Assembly (NCBI RefSeq): GCF_016820585.1
Contig: NZ_JADHDX010000006.1
Location: forward strand, 62,001-126,000
DNA length: 64,000 nt
Reading direction: 5' to 3'
DNA from: Arthrobacter beigongshangensis
GTDB lineage: Bacteria; Bacillota; Bacilli; Bacillales_A; Planococcaceae
The position numbers and the translations under genes are program-made. Positions 29,017-39,434 of this stretch are shown one piece after another (position 1 is the first letter of the stretch; every line of letters starts with the position of its first letter). The notes beneath the pieces are model-generated. The model did not search any database and was not told the DNA's origin. It saw nothing but the letters and a program-made list of their open reading frames with translations.

Positions 29017-29487
29017 ATGCGAAATATTTCTGACATTATAGAAGGTTATTTAAAGGCCATAATCGAAGAAGAACAGAAAGGTGCAATTGTCATTAAGCGC
29101 AGCGAAGTTGCAGAGAAATTCCAATGCGTTCCTTCTCAAATCAATTATGTGATTAAAACCCGTTTTACGGTTGAACGTGGGTACGCGGTTGAATCGAAGC
29201 GCGGTGGCGGTGGATATATTCGGATTTTTCGAGTGCAGACCAATTCGCGTAAAGAATTGATTGAACATATTTTAGAAGGAATTCGAACGGGAGTCTCCTT
29301 TACAATGGCTGAAGATATTGTTTATCGGTTGATGGAGGAGGATGTCATATCGGAGCGTGAATCGAGGCTTATTTTAGCCGCAGTCGATCGTGCAACACTC
29401 TATCAGCCGCTTCCAGAACGTGATATTCTTCGGGCTCGCATTTTACAGGCGATGCTCGTAACGCTTATTTATGAGCAACTAGATTGA
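29017..29487 (+). CDS. ctsR: Heat-shock repressor CtsR
   Basis: 156-residue dimeric repressor of class III heat-shock genes. The N-terminal winged helix contains RSEVAEKFQCVPSQINYVIKTRF, and the glycine-rich wing RGGGGYIRI that senses heat is intact; the C-terminal helical domain is the dimer and McsB/ClpC contact region. ATG follows GAAAGAGGTGAG. It autoregulates through the operator at 28963-28979 and should also act on the copy before clpC. Confidence 0.97.
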   Translation: MRNISDIIEGYLKAIIEEEQKGAIVIKRSEVAEKFQCVPSQINYVIKTRFTVERGYAVESKRGGGGYIRIFRVQTNSRKELIEHILEGIRTGVSFTMAEDIVYRLMEEDVISERESRLILAAVDRATLYQPLPERDILRARILQAMLVTLIYEQLD

Positions 29488-29517
29488 ATGCCAATTTAAC
29501 TACAATGAGGTGATTGT

Positions 29518-30072
29518 GTGATATGTGAAAATTGTAAGGAACGACCAGCCTCCGTCATTATTACGCAGGAAAGTGTAGCCGGTTTGGTGGAGCGTCATTT
29601 ATGTGATAAATGTGCTTTCCAAACACAGGCATTCCACTTCGACCCAAACCAGGAACCATTGTCCATTCAACAATTTCTGTCACATTGGTTTAGCGGGACG
29701 GACCCATTTCAAGCACAGCAGCAAGCGCGTGATAGTTCACAAATCGGACTTGAATGCCCATCATGTGGCTTAACATTCCAAAAGTTTCTCGAAATCGGCA
29801 AATTTGGTTGTGCAACATGTTACGACACATTCCGTGGCAAATTACCGCATGTATTAAGAAAGCTTCACAATGGTCATTCAACTCATGTAGGGAAAATTCC
29901 AGTGTCATTCAATAAATTGTATGCGGTTAAAAAGAAAATCGAAGAGATTCGCGTGAAAATGCAAGCAGCTGTCGAGGCGGAGCATTTTGAAGAAGCGGCA
30001 GCTTTACGTGATGAGGCGAATACACTAAAGCAACACCTTGCCAATGGAGGTGAAACGAGCGATGTCGATTGA
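29518..30072 (+). CDS. mcsA: Protein-arginine kinase activator McsA
   Basis: 184 residues. Four CxxC pairs (CENC, CDKC, CPSC and CATC) form two zinc sites, and a UVR-type coiled segment (VKKKIEEIRVKMQ ... FEEAAALRDEANTLKQHL) lies at the C-terminus. It activates McsB and modulates CtsR. Initiation is at GTG after AATGAGGTG. Its stop overlaps the McsB start by 11 bp. Confidence 0.95.
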   Translation: MICENCKERPASVIITQESVAGLVERHLCDKCAFQTQAFHFDPNQEPLSIQQFLSHWFSGTDPFQAQQQARDSSQIGLECPSCGLTFQKFLEIGKFGCATCYDTFRGKLPHVLRKLHNGHSTHVGKIPVSFNKLYAVKKKIEEIRVKMQAAVEAEHFEEAAALRDEANTLKQHLANGGETSDVD

Positions 30073-31150
30073 AAAGTTCATGCGCAATGCGGTGACGGGT
30101 TGGATGACGGCTCATGGCGAGCATTCTGACATTGTTATGTCAACGCGGATTCGTTTAGCTCGCAACCTAACGGGTTATCATTTTCCGATTGCATTTAAAG
30201 AGGAGGATGCAATGGCTGTCGATAAGGCTGTTGCTGGTGTCCTGCTCGATTCGGATGAAAGTTCGTATACCTATACGAAAATGGCGGATCTTCCGGCACT
30301 TGAGCGTCAAGTACTTGTTGAGAAGCATTTAATTAGCCCGCATTTGGCTAATCCAGATCGTCAAGGGGCAGTCATTCTATCGCAGGATGAAACCATTAGC
30401 GTCATGGTCAATGAAGAGGATCATATTCGCATCCAATGTATCTACCCGGGGCTTCAGCTCGAGGACGCCTATAATCAGGCGAACCGCGTAGATGATCACC
30501 TAGAAAAAGAATTGCCATATGCGTTTGATGAGGACTTTGGCTATTTAACAAGTTGCCCATCGAATACAGGAACGGGTATGCGGGCTTCTGTCATGATGCA
30601 TTTGCCAGCTCTCACGATGACTAAGCAAATTGATCGTATTATCCCAGCTATTTCGAGACTCGGTATGGTCGTTCGAGGGAGCTATGGTGAAGGCAGCGAG
30701 GCACCTGGCAACGTATATCAAGTGTCGAATCAGACGACACTTGGAAAAACGGAGCAGGAAATCCTTGTCGATTTAGGCAATATTACATCGCGTTTAATCG
30801 CCCACGAACGGAATTCACGTGAATTGCTATTGGCGAAATCACGAATTGCACTCGAAAACAGGGTTTTCCGTTCGCTCGGTACAATTAGCTATGCTCGTCT
30901 ATTGCCGTCGGGCGAGGCAGCGCGCTGTTTGTCAGATGTTCGATTGGGCATCGATATTGGTATTATTGAAGATATAGACATGTCCATTTTGAATGAACTA
31001 CTGATTTTTATGCAAACAGGATTTTTACAGCAATATGCCGATGTGGAATTATCACAGGAAGAACGGGATATATTTAGAGCGAAACTATTTCGTGAACGAC
31101 TCCATGCCGAGCGTGTATCGGCTTCGGCAGAAAAAAGTAAGGAAGAATGA
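30062..31150 (+). CDS. mcsB: Protein arginine kinase McsB
   Basis: 362-residue phosphagen-kinase-fold enzyme that phosphorylates arginines and so marks proteins for ClpCP. Visible: STRIRLARNL (nucleotide binding), CPSNTGTGMRASVMMHLP with the reactive Cys, and RGSYGEGSEAPGNVYQVSNQ. The ATG at 30062 follows TGGAGGTGAAACGAGC, within the end of mcsA, indicating coupled translation. Confidence 0.96.
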   Translation: MSIEKFMRNAVTGWMTAHGEHSDIVMSTRIRLARNLTGYHFPIAFKEEDAMAVDKAVAGVLLDSDESSYTYTKMADLPALERQVLVEKHLISPHLANPDRQGAVILSQDETISVMVNEEDHIRIQCIYPGLQLEDAYNQANRVDDHLEKELPYAFDEDFGYLTSCPSNTGTGMRASVMMHLPALTMTKQIDRIIPAISRLGMVVRGSYGEGSEAPGNVYQVSNQTTLGKTEQEILVDLGNITSRLIAHERNSRELLLAKSRIALENRVFRSLGTISYARLLPSGEAARCLSDVRLGIDIGIIEDIDMSILNELLIFMQTGFLQQYADVELSQEERDIFRAKLFRERLHAERVSASAEKSKEE

Positions 31151-31159
31151 GCAGGTACT

Positions 31160-31207
31160 TTGCGCATTTTATTTCACTTTAGTAAAGTTAAGTCAAAGAT
31201 GGTCAAA
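31160..31207 (+). promoter_or_regulatory. Second CtsR-type promoter-operator, before clpC
   Basis: Weak TTGCGC (31160-31165), 17-bp spacer, TAAAGT (31183-31188), 2 nt, then AGTCAAAGATGGTCAAA (31191-31207). Operator sequence and its distance from the -10 match the ctsR promoter. It is followed by a 5' leader with a stem (TATAAAAGAGG/CCTCTTATA, about 31253-31287) but no terminator tail. Confidence 0.75.
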
Positions 31208-31332
31208 GTCGATTTGGAGAATAAAGGAGTTCTCGTATGTCCGGTTGAATACCTATAAAAGAGGATACATTTCATCCCCTCTTATAAATGAGAACTTTGA
31301 TTGATTATATAAAGAGAAGGAGAGGACTGAAT

Positions 31333-33792
31333 ATGATGTTTAATCGATTTACACAGCGCGCACAAAAAGTGTTGCAACTTGCCCAAGAAGAGGCGATTCG
31401 GATGAAACACGAATCCATCGGAACAGAACATATTTTACTTGGACTGATTCGTGAGGGCGGGGGCATTGCCGCAAAAGCGCTTGAAGCGATAGATGTTAGC
31501 TTTGAAACGATCGAGCAAGGTGTGGAAAAACTTGTCGGTGCAGGGTCAAAGGAAGTCGGTCCAATCGTTCATTATACGCCGAGGGCTAAAAAGGTCATTG
31601 AATTATCGGTAGATGAGTCACGCAAGCTAGGGCATTCCTATATCGGTACGGAGCATATTTTACTCGCCCTCATTCGTGAAGGTGAAGGGGTTGCAGCGCG
31701 TGTCTTAAACAATGCAGGAGTCAGCTTGAACAAAGCGCGTCAACAGGTGCTACAGCTGCTCGGTAGCAATGATAGCTCGGCGGGCAGTCAAGGTGTTGCA
31801 AATTCAGCATCAACACCCACATTGGACAGTCTTGCACGCGATTTAACAGAAATTGCACGCGAAGGTACGCTCGATCCCGTCATCGGACGTAGCACGGAAA
31901 TTACACGTGTGATTGAAGTGCTGGCACGTCGTACAAAAAACAATCCTGTGCTTATCGGTGAACCAGGTGTAGGGAAAACGGCGATAGCAGAAGGGCTCGC
32001 ACAACAAGTCGTGAATAATGAAGTGCCGGAAATTCTTCGTGACAAGCGAGTCATGACACTTGATATGGGAACTGTAGTTGCTGGAACGAAATATCGTGGT
32101 GAGTTTGAAGATCGCATGAAAAAAGTGATGGAAGAGATTCGACAAGCGGGTAATATTATTCTGTTTATCGATGAGTTGCATACACTAATCGGTGCAGGTG
32201 GAGCTGAAGGAGCAATTGATGCATCTAATATTTTGAAACCTTCTCTCGCACGTGGTGAATTGCAATGTATTGGTGCTACAACACTTGACGAATATCGTAA
32301 ATATATCGAGAAGGATGCCGCACTTGAAAGACGTTTTCAGCCGATTCAAGTCGACGAGCCAACTGTCGATGAGACCATCCAAATTATTTACGGATTGCGC
32401 GACCGGTACGAAGCGCATCACCGTGTGAAAATTACGGATGCTGCGGTCGAAGCAGCAGCGAAAATGTCGGATCGTTATATTTCTGACCGTTTCCTTCCGG
32501 ATAAGGCCATTGATTTGATTGACGAAGCAGGCTCAAAAGTACGTCTTCGTTCCTATACAACACCGCCTAATTTGAAGGAACTTGAATTGAAATTGGAAGC
32601 CATTCGTTCTGAAAAAAATGCGGCTGTCCAAAGTCAGGAATTCGAAAAGGCTGCTTCTTTCCGTGATAAGGAACAGAAGATGAAAGAAGAGCTTGAGACG
32701 ACGAAAACAGCTTGGAAAGAAAAACAAGGGCAAACAGAATCGGAAGTAACGGTCAACGAAATCGCCGAAGTAGTGGCGATGTGGACGGGTATTCCGGTCT
32801 CGAAAATCGCCGAAACAGAAACGGCGAAATTGCTCAATATGGAAGAAGTGCTACACGAGCGTGTCATTGGTCAAGCGGAAGCAGTGACGGCTATTTCCCG
32901 GGCAATACGTCGAGCGCGTGCTGGATTGAAAGATCCGAAACGTCCAATTGGGTCGTTCATTTTCCTAGGGCCTACAGGTGTCGGGAAAACGGAATTAGCA
33001 AGAGCGCTTGCAGAAGTCATGTTTGGGGACGAAGATGCGATGATTCGTGTCGACATGTCTGAGTACATGGAAAAACACTCTACGTCACGCCTTGTTGGTT
33101 CGCCTCCGGGCTATGTCGGCTATGATGAGGGAGGACAGCTGACGGAAAAAGTTCGTCGCAAACCGTACTCTGTTGTCTTACTCGATGAGATTGAAAAGGC
33201 GCACCCAGATGTCTTCAATATTCTGTTACAAGTATTGGAAGACGGTCGTTTGACAGATTCAAAAGGTCGTACAGTCGATTTCCGCAACACGGTTGTCATT
33301 ATGACATCCAACGTAGGTGCGCAGGCATTGAAGAAAAATCGTTACGTCGGCTTTAATTTACAGGAGCCAGGACGCGATTATGAAGGTATGAAAGAAACGA
33401 TGCTTGGTGAGTTGAAGAAGGCATTCCGACCGGAGTTCTTAAACCGTGTAGATGAAATGATTGTATTCCACTCACTTGAAAAAGAGCATTTACGTGAAAT
33501 TGTTACACTGATGTCTAACGAATTGACGAAACGTCTCGGAGAGCAAGATATTGAACTTGTGTTAACAGATGAGGCGAAACTGAAAATTGTGGATGCCGGG
33601 TATGACCCAGAGTACGGTGCTCGTCCATTGCGTCGCGCCCTTCAAAAGCACGTCGAAGATCGATTGTCTGAGGAACTTCTTAAAGGGACAGTTTTGACAG
33701 GTGGAAAAGTGCTCGTCGATGTGGAGGACGGAGAATTTACCGTCAAGACCGTTACCGATAAAAAGAAAAAGCAAGTTACAGCGGAAAAATAA
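31333..33792 (+). CDS. clpC: ATP-dependent Clp protease ATPase subunit ClpC
   Basis: 819-residue AAA+ unfoldase that feeds substrates to ClpP. Order: N-domain with two Clp repeats (1-150), first ATPase with GEPGVGKT near residue 209, UVR-containing middle domain, second ATPase with GPTGVGKT near 546, and C-terminal D2 domain ending in a Lys-rich tail. I chose the first of two adjacent ATGs at 31333, after AAGGAGAGG, matching the M-M-F-x-R-F-T start of Bacillus ClpC. It has its own CtsR operator besides that of the operon. Confidence 0.97.
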   Translation: MMFNRFTQRAQKVLQLAQEEAIRMKHESIGTEHILLGLIREGGGIAAKALEAIDVSFETIEQGVEKLVGAGSKEVGPIVHYTPRAKKVIELSVDESRKLGHSYIGTEHILLALIREGEGVAARVLNNAGVSLNKARQQVLQLLGSNDSSAGSQGVANSASTPTLDSLARDLTEIAREGTLDPVIGRSTEITRVIEVLARRTKNNPVLIGEPGVGKTAIAEGLAQQVVNNEVPEILRDKRVMTLDMGTVVAGTKYRGEFEDRMKKVMEEIRQAGNIILFIDELHTLIGAGGAEGAIDASNILKPSLARGELQCIGATTLDEYRKYIEKDAALERRFQPIQVDEPTVDETIQIIYGLRDRYEAHHRVKITDAAVEAAAKMSDRYISDRFLPDKAIDLIDEAGSKVRLRSYTTPPNLKELELKLEAIRSEKNAAVQSQEFEKAASFRDKEQKMKEELETTKTAWKEKQGQTESEVTVNEIAEVVAMWTGIPVSKIAETETAKLLNMEEVLHERVIGQAEAVTAISRAIRRARAGLKDPKRPIGSFIFLGPTGVGKTELARALAEVMFGDEDAMIRVDMSEYMEKHSTSRLVGSPPGYVGYDEGGQLTEKVRRKPYSVVLLDEIEKAHPDVFNILLQVLEDGRLTDSKGRTVDFRNTVVIMTSNVGAQALKKNRYVGFNLQEPGRDYEGMKETMLGELKKAFRPEFLNRVDEMIVFHSLEKEHLREIVTLMSNELTKRLGEQDIELVLTDEAKLKIVDAGYDPEYGARPLRRALQKHVEDRLSEELLKGTVLTGGKVLVDVEDGEFTVKTVTDKKKKQVTAEK

Positions 33793-33811
33793 TAAGTGAA
33801 TGGGATAGTCT

Positions 33812-33860
33812 GTCCGTCGAAGGTGTTTTTCGATGGAATTGGGCTGTCCTTTTCGTCTTC
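33812..33860 (+). terminator. Possible terminator of the clpC operon
   Basis: TCCGTCGAA (33813-33821) can pair with TTCGATGGA (33829-33837); a weak T-rich tract follows. Low confidence. Confidence 0.35.
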
Positions 33861-33949
33861 ATTCATCTAAGGTTAAACTTCAGATAAATAAAGACGAAGG
33901 AAGGAAACTTAAGTGCGCCGTGTTCTGTGGGGTACTTGCTTGATTCGAA

Positions 33950-33982
33950 ATCTGGACGCAATTACGTCGAGGCATAATGGAT
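33950..33982 (+). repeat. 33-bp interspersed palindromic repeat, copy 1 (before radA)
   Basis: Begins ATCTGGACGCAATT, has AGGC at its centre and ends GGAT; aligns without gaps to the copies at 48101 and 49119. It ends 16 nt before the radA ATG. The core is an imperfect palindrome (ATTACG .. CATAAT). Confidence 0.75.
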
Positions 33983-33998
33983 AGATGTGGAGGGCAAT

Positions 33999-35372
33999 AT
34001 GGCAAAAAGAAAAACGAAATTCATGTGTAGGTCCTGTGGCTATGAATCGCCGAAGTGGATGGGGCGCTGCCCGGGGTGTGGGGAATGGAATACGATGGAC
34101 GAGGAAGTTGAAATTGTTCAAAAAGGCCCGCGAGGTGCATTCCAGCATACCGATAATGTTCGTCAGAAGGCTATGCCAATCAGTGCCATTGAAACGGTAG
34201 AGGAGCCGCGGATTGACACGGATTTAGAGGAATTAAACCGGGTGCTTGGCGGCGGAGTTGTCCCGGGCTCGCTTGTCCTTATAGGTGGAGATCCGGGAAT
34301 TGGTAAGTCCACGCTGTTGCTGCAAGTCTCATCGTTACTTGCCAATAAAGGGCAGCGCGTGCTGTATATTTCGGGCGAGGAATCAATTCGTCAGACGAAG
34401 CTCCGTGCAGAGCGGCTTGGTGTAGCGTCAGATGAGCTTTATATATTTGCAGAAACAGATTTAAGTCAAATTCATGAAACAATTTCTAGCGTAGAGCCGC
34501 AGTTTGTTATTGTAGACTCTATTCAAACGGTTCATCACCCAGAGGTGACATCGGCGCCGGGAAGTGTGTCGCAAGTACGGGAATGTACAGCGGAATTGAT
34601 GCGTATTGCGAAGACGAAGAATATCGCTATTTTCCTTGTTGGGCATGTGACGAAGGATGGCCAAATTGCAGGGCCAAGACTGCTAGAGCATATGGTGGAT
34701 ACCGTTCTTTATTTTGAAGGGGAAAGGCATCATACATACCGTATTTTGCGTAGTGTAAAAAATAGGTTTGGCTCAACGAATGAGATTGCTATTTTTGAAA
34801 TGCTACAGGCTGGATTAAAAGAAGTGTTAAATCCTTCGGAACTATTTTTACAGGAACGCTCGCAGGGAGGGGCAGGCTCAACGGTCGTTGCCTCGATGGA
34901 GGGAACGCGTCCGATTCTTGTGGAAATACAAGCGCTTGTCACGCCATCGAGCTTCAATTACCCGAAACGAATGGCGACAGGGCTTGATCAAAATCGTGTG
35001 TCCTTGCTCATGGCAGTGTTAGAGAAACGAATAGGGATGCTGTTGCAGGCACAGGATGCTTATATTAAAGTGGCTGGCGGTGTAAAGTTGGATGAACCGG
35101 CCATTGACCTAGCGGTGCTGATGAGTATTGTTTCTAGCTATAAAGATACGGCAGCTGGTTTGTCCGATTGTTTTATTGGCGAGGTTGGGTTGACGGGGGA
35201 AGTGCGTCGAGTTTCTCGTATCGAACAACGTGTGACGGAAGCAGCGAAGCTAGGCTTTGAGCGTGCTATTATTCCCGCATCCAATCTAGGGGGCTGGGAT
35301 TATCCGAAAGGTATTCAAGTAGTGGGTGTAGAAACGGTTAGTGATGCTTTAAAACTTGCCTTTTCGAACTAG
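33999..35372 (+). CDS. radA: DNA repair protein RadA/Sms
   Basis: 457 residues. A N-terminal zinc ribbon ([21 protein letters not shown]), a RecA-like ATPase with [10 protein letters not shown] and the RadA-specific [13 protein letters not shown], and a Lon-type C-terminal domain without protease residues. It helps branch migration in recombination repair. ATG at 33999 follows GGAGGG. In B. subtilis disA follows radA, whereas here the next gene is yacL after a strong stem-loop. Confidence 0.96.
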   Translation: MAKRKTKFMCRSCGYESPKWMGRCPGCGEWNTMDEEVEIVQKGPRGAFQHTDNVRQKAMPISAIETVEEPRIDTDLEELNRVLGGGVVPGSLVLIGGDPGIGKSTLLLQVSSLLANKGQRVLYISGEESIRQTKLRAERLGVASDELYIFAETDLSQIHETISSVEPQFVIVDSIQTVHHPEVTSAPGSVSQVRECTAELMRIAKTKNIAIFLVGHVTKDGQIAGPRLLEHMVDTVLYFEGERHHTYRILRSVKNRFGSTNEIAIFEMLQAGLKEVLNPSELFLQERSQGGAGSTVVASMEGTRPILVEIQALVTPSSFNYPKRMATGLDQNRVSLLMAVLEKRIGMLLQAQDAYIKVAGGVKLDEPAIDLAVLMSIVSSYKDTAAGLSDCFIGEVGLTGEVRRVSRIEQRVTEAAKLGFERAIIPASNLGGWDYPKGIQVVGVETVSDALKLAFSN

Positions 35373-35417
35373 CAGGAATGAAGGAGTGTCAAGAAGGCAA
35401 TTATGTGAACAGCGAAA

Positions 35418-35455
35418 CTTCTATATGTGATTCGGAGTCCTATCACATATAGAAG
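35418..35455 (+). terminator. Perfect 14-bp stem-loop after radA
   Basis: CTTCTATATGTGAT (35418-35431) and ATCACATATAGAAG (35442-35455) are perfect complements with a 10-nt loop. The tail GAAATTTT is a poor U tract, so termination is likely but not certain. Confidence 0.6.
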
Positions 35456-35506
35456 GAAATTTTCGTACATTTAATGCTTATCAAGGCAGCTTGTAGGGAA
35501 AACATG

Positions 35507-35512
35507 TATAAT
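35507..35512 (+). promoter_or_regulatory. -10 element of a probable yacL promoter
   Basis: Perfect TATAAT at 35507-35512, 22 bp before the yacL ATG; no good -35 is seen at the right spacing. It would make yacL and the following genes independent of radA. Confidence 0.4.
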
Positions 35513-35534
35513 TACAAAAAAGGAGGTGGTTCAT

Positions 35535-36638
35535 ATGTTGAAAAGAGTAGTTCAAGTTTCATTACTGCTTATCGGTGGAACACTTGGCGTTTTATTTTTA
35601 CCGCATTTATTCACATTATTTTCCTTTACTTCGAATCCGTTCATCAATAATCCTTACGTATCCGCCATTCTTGGAGCAACAATTTTATTTGTGCTAAGTC
35701 TTTTTATAACTGAACCAATTGTTAATTTTATTAAATGGCTAGAAGACCGTTTACTGAAGGCACCGATTTTTGATTTACTGTTTGGGACGATTGGGCTTAT
35801 GGTTGGTTTAAGCTTGGCGTTTCTTGCTAGTTTTGGTTTAAGCAGTATGCAGATTCCGTTTATCACATCGATTGCACCAATTTTATTATCCATTCTTCTC
35901 GGTTACTTAGGTTTCCAGGTTGGTTTTAAAAAGCGTGAAGAATTCATAACGGCTTTGCAATCTACAAAAAATAGTGGTTTAAAGAAGAGAGACGCGGAAG
36001 AGGCGTCTTCGAAAAAAAATAGTAATTTTAATAAAATATTGGACACAAGCGTGATTATTGATGGTCGAATTGCTGACATTTCAGCGACTGGTTTTCTTGA
36101 AGGTGTGCTCGTTGTACCCCAGTTTGTTTTAACGGAATTACAACATATTGCAGATTCTTCCGATACGTTAAAGCGAACGAAAGGTAGGCGTGGCCTGGAT
36201 GTTCTGAAGCGAATGCAAACGGATGATGGACCGAATATTCTCATTACGGATGAGGATTTTGCAGATGTGTCTGAAGTTGATTTGAAGCTTGTTCGCTTAG
36301 CTAAAAAAATGGGCGGTCTCGTTGTTACGAATGATTTTAATTTGAATAAGGTGGCAGATTTACACGGCGTATCCGTGTTAAATATTAACGACTTGGCGAA
36401 TGCGGTGAAGCCGGTAGTTATTCCGGGTGAGGATATGCATGTGGTCGTTATTAAGGATGGCAAGGAGTATAATCAAGGAATTGCTTACTTAGATGATGGG
36501 ACGATGATTGTCGTGGAAGAAGGAAAATTCCATATTGGCAATGCGATTGATGTAGTTGTGACGAGTGTGCTACAAACATCGGCAGGAAGAATGATTTTTG
36601 CGAAGCCGAAAAACGGTAAACCTGCAAAAGCGAATTAA
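35535..36638 (+). CDS. yacL: PIN/TRAM domain membrane protein YacL
   Basis: 367 residues. Four hydrophobic helices occupy about residues 5-115, followed by a PIN-domain ribonuclease fold with conserved acids (LDTSVIIDGRIADI, TNDFNLNKVA) and a C-terminal TRAM-type RNA-binding domain (about 300-360). Predicted RNase anchored in the membrane; substrate unknown. ATG follows AAAGGAGGTGG. Bacillus gene order radA-disA-yacL-ispD is kept except for the absence of disA. Confidence 0.92.
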   Translation: MLKRVVQVSLLLIGGTLGVLFLPHLFTLFSFTSNPFINNPYVSAILGATILFVLSLFITEPIVNFIKWLEDRLLKAPIFDLLFGTIGLMVGLSLAFLASFGLSSMQIPFITSIAPILLSILLGYLGFQVGFKKREEFITALQSTKNSGLKKRDAEEASSKKNSNFNKILDTSVIIDGRIADISATGFLEGVLVVPQFVLTELQHIADSSDTLKRTKGRRGLDVLKRMQTDDGPNILITDEDFADVSEVDLKLVRLAKKMGGLVVTNDFNLNKVADLHGVSVLNINDLANAVKPVVIPGEDMHVVVIKDGKEYNQGIAYLDDGTMIVVEEGKFHIGNAIDVVVTSVLQTSAGRMIFAKPKNGKPAKAN

Positions 36639-36676
36639 GAGTTGTAGCAAGTAAAGAAAGAAGAGGAAGATCAGTC

Positions 36677-37357
36677 GTGAAGTATACAGTTATGATGCCG
36701 GCAGCAGGAAGCGGACAGCGGATGGGTGCCGGTTACAATAAGCTTTTTTTGAGATTGAATGATAAGCCGATACTTGCACATACACTTACTGTGTTTGAAG
36801 GAGATCCAGCTTGCGAGGGGATTATTTTGGCGGTGAAAGCGGATGAGCGCGATGAAATTCAAACGATGCTCGAACAGTTTTCCATAACGAAAGTAACAGC
36901 GATGGTAGATGGTGGAGGCGAACGGCAAAATAGCGTTGCGGCTTGTATTCAAGCGTATGATGGAAATGGCATTGTCCTTGTCCATGACGCGGCTAGGCCG
37001 TTCATCCGCCGCTCGGTTATTAATGAGCTGGTCAAAGTTGCAGCTGAGCATGGGGCGGCAATTGCGGGTGTTCGTGCGAAGGACACGATGAAAGTTGCTT
37101 CGGCGGGTGTGGTGGAAGAAACGGTAGATCGGAATATACTATGGATTATTCAGACGCCACAGGCATTTCGCTACGCTTTATTGCAGGAGGCCTCTGCCGA
37201 GGCTGAGGCTGAAGGCTTTTTAGGGACGGATGAATCCATGCTAGTGGAACGGCTAGGTCATCCTGTCAGAATCGTCGAAAGCACGTATGATAATGTTAAG
37301 ATGACGACGCAGGAAGATCTCGTTTTCGGAGAGATTTTATTAAAATCCAGCAGATGA
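36677..37357 (+). CDS. ispD: 2-C-methyl-D-erythritol 4-phosphate cytidylyltransferase
   Basis: 226 residues. Third step of the MEP isoprenoid route: transfers CMP to methylerythritol phosphate. Motifs are PAAGSGQRMGAGYNK for nucleotide binding and VLVHDAARPFI. Starts with GTG after AAGAGGAAGA. Followed 59 bp later by ispF, the classic pairing. A short stem (CGCCACTT/AAGTGGCG, 37359-37378) without T tail lies between them. Confidence 0.95.
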   Translation: MKYTVMMPAAGSGQRMGAGYNKLFLRLNDKPILAHTLTVFEGDPACEGIILAVKADERDEIQTMLEQFSITKVTAMVDGGGERQNSVAACIQAYDGNGIVLVHDAARPFIRRSVINELVKVAAEHGAAIAGVRAKDTMKVASAGVVEETVDRNILWIIQTPQAFRYALLQEASAEAEAEGFLGTDESMLVERLGHPVRIVESTYDNVKMTTQEDLVFGEILLKSSR

Positions 37358-37416
37358 TGCGCCACTTTTATAAGTGGCGGGATTGATTAAATAGACAGTA
37401 GGAGTAGGTGGAGAAA

Positions 37417-37893
37417 ATGATTCGAATTGGACAAGGATTTGATGTGCACGAGTTCGGAGAAGGTCGTCCGCTCATTATTGGTGGAATTACAATTCCGTAT
37501 GATCGAGGGCTGACAGGACATTCTGACGCGGATGTACTGTTGCATACCATTACCGATGCGGCACTTGGCGCAATTGGTGAAGGAGATATCGGACGACATT
37601 TCCCTGATACGGATGAGGCGTTTAAAGATGCCGATTCTGCAGTGTTATTAGAAAAAATTTGGGCACTTGTAGAAGATAGAGGTTACAAATTGGGTAATAT
37701 CGACTGCACCATTATGGCGCAAAAGCCGAAAATGGCACCTCATATTGGGGAAATCCGTGCACGTGTGGCACAGCTGTTACGTGCCGATGTGACACAAGTG
37801 AATGTCAAGGCAACGACGACAGAGAAATTAGGCTTCGTAGGACGCGAAGAAGGCATCGCATCGATGGCTACAATTCTACTGTTAAAGTCATGA
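37417..37893 (+). CDS. ispF: 2-C-methyl-D-erythritol 2,4-cyclodiphosphate synthase
   Basis: 158-residue trimeric zinc enzyme of the MEP pathway. Metal ligands are in GFDVHEF and the [15 protein letters not shown] motif; [15 protein letters not shown] and [16 protein letters not shown] are conserved. I chose ATG at 37417 after GTAGGTGGAG; a GTG nine bases upstream lies in that ribosome site. Confidence 0.96.
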   Translation: MIRIGQGFDVHEFGEGRPLIIGGITIPYDRGLTGHSDADVLLHTITDAALGAIGEGDIGRHFPDTDEAFKDADSAVLLEKIWALVEDRGYKLGNIDCTIMAQKPKMAPHIGEIRARVAQLLRADVTQVNVKATTTEKLGFVGREEGIASMATILLLKS

Positions 37894-37903
37894 TGAGGCG
37901 TAA

Positions 37904-37932
37904 TTGATAACAATCTTAGCAAGTGATAGAAT
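37904..37932 (+). promoter_or_regulatory. Promoter of gltX
   Basis: TTGATA (37904-37909), 17-bp spacer, TAGAAT (37927-37932), 36 bp before the gltX ATG. Confidence 0.65.
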
Positions 37933-37968
37933 GGCATGTAATTAAATTAGAACGGAGATGTACGAACT

Positions 37969-39429
37969 ATGACAGCAGAAGTACGTGTACGCTATGCGCC
38001 AAGCCCAACTGGCCATTTACATATTGGAGGAGCGCGAACGGCGCTTTTTAACTATTTATTTGCACGTCATCACGGTGGGAAATTCATCGTGCGGATTGAG
38101 GATACGGATACAGAGCGTAACATTGAAGCTGGCGAGTTATCTCAGCTCGACAATTTGAAATGGCTAGGTATCGACTATGATGAGTCTGTCGATATCGGGG
38201 GGCCATACGGTCCTTATCGTCAAATGGAGCGCCTAGATATTTATACAAAGCACGCGAAAGAAATGCTTGAAGGCGGACAGGCTTACAAATGTTTCTGTAC
38301 GACAGATGAGCTGGAAGTTGAGCGTGAAAAACAGAAAGCATCTGGCATCGCTGCGCCGATGTATGGCGGAACATGTCGTCATTTGACAGCCGATGAAGTG
38401 GCGGAAAAAGAAGCTGCTGGCATTCCGCATACAATTCGTATGAGAGTTCCAGAAAATATTACGTACAAAGTGGAAGACCTTGTTCGTGGTACAGTCGCAT
38501 TTGAGTCGAAGGATATCGGTGACTGGGTACTTGTCAAAGCGAATGGCATTCCGACCTATAACTTCGCGGTCGTCTTCGATGATCATTATATGAAGATTTC
38601 CCACGTTTTCCGTGGTGAGGAGCATTTGACAAACACACCAAAACAATTGATGATATTCGATGTTTTTGGATGGGAATACCCACGTTACGGTCATATGACG
38701 TTGATTGTTAACGAAGATCGCAAAAAGCTTTCAAAACGTGATGAGTCTATTATTCAATTCATTTCACAATATAAAGATCTCGGCTATTTACCACATGCGA
38801 TGTTCAATTTCTTTGCGCTACTGGGGTGGTCGCCGGGTGGAGAAGAGGAGATCTTCTCACACGAGGAGCTGGTTAAGTTATTCGATGAAAGTCGTTTGTC
38901 TAAATCACCTTCAATGTTCGATAAACAAAAGTTGACATGGATGAACAATCAATACATGAAGCAGATGAGCCTTGATGAAGTGGTTGACTTTGCCTTGCCA
39001 CATCTGCAAGAAGTAGGTCTAGTGAATAAAGAAATGACGGCAGAGGAAGCTGCGTGGGCACGCGATTTGATTGCCCTTTATCACGATCAACTGAGCTTTG
39101 GTGCTGAAATTGTTGAATTGTCCGCCCAGTTCTTCACGGAAGAGCTTGAATACGATGAAGAATCCCAAGCTGTGCTGGCGGGTGAGCAGGTGTCTGAAGT
39201 AATGGCTTCATTCCGAGCTCAATTAGAAGCGCTTGAAACGTTTGATGCTGCGTCTATCAAGGATGCCATCAAAGCCGTTCAGAAGGAAACTGGTCACAAA
39301 GGGAAAAACTTATTTATGCCAATTCGTGTTGTGACGACAGGTCAAATGCATGGGCCTGAATTGCAGTCTTCGATTGCGCTCATCGGTAAAGAGAAGTCGA
39401 TTGCACGAGTTGCGAAGTACGCGAAGTAA
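37969..39429 (+). CDS. gltX: Glutamyl-tRNA synthetase
   Basis: 486-residue class I synthetase. HIGH-type motif in [13 protein letters not shown] and KMSKS-type motif KLSKRDES; the zinc-like region (CFCTTDELE ... CRHL) is present. In Bacilli this enzyme charges both tRNA-Glu and tRNA-Gln, the latter later amidated; no glnS or gatCAB is seen here. ATG follows AACGGAGATG. Confidence 0.97.
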   Translation: MTAEVRVRYAPSPTGHLHIGGARTALFNYLFARHHGGKFIVRIEDTDTERNIEAGELSQLDNLKWLGIDYDESVDIGGPYGPYRQMERLDIYTKHAKEMLEGGQAYKCFCTTDELEVEREKQKASGIAAPMYGGTCRHLTADEVAEKEAAGIPHTIRMRVPENITYKVEDLVRGTVAFESKDIGDWVLVKANGIPTYNFAVVFDDHYMKISHVFRGEEHLTNTPKQLMIFDVFGWEYPRYGHMTLIVNEDRKKLSKRDESIIQFISQYKDLGYLPHAMFNFFALLGWSPGGEEEIFSHEELVKLFDESRLSKSPSMFDKQKLTWMNNQYMKQMSLDEVVDFALPHLQEVGLVNKEMTAEEAAWARDLIALYHDQLSFGAEIVELSAQFFTEELEYDEESQAVLAGEQVSEVMASFRAQLEALETFDAASIKDAIKAVQKETGHKGKNLFMPIRVVTTGQMHGPELQSSIALIGKEKSIARVAKYAK

Positions 39430-39434
39430 TTGCA

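Noticed and set aside
37359..37378. CGCCACTT/AAGTGGCG stem between ispD and ispF as terminator
   Set aside because: No T tail, and ispF has no evident promoter of its own, so read-through is likely.
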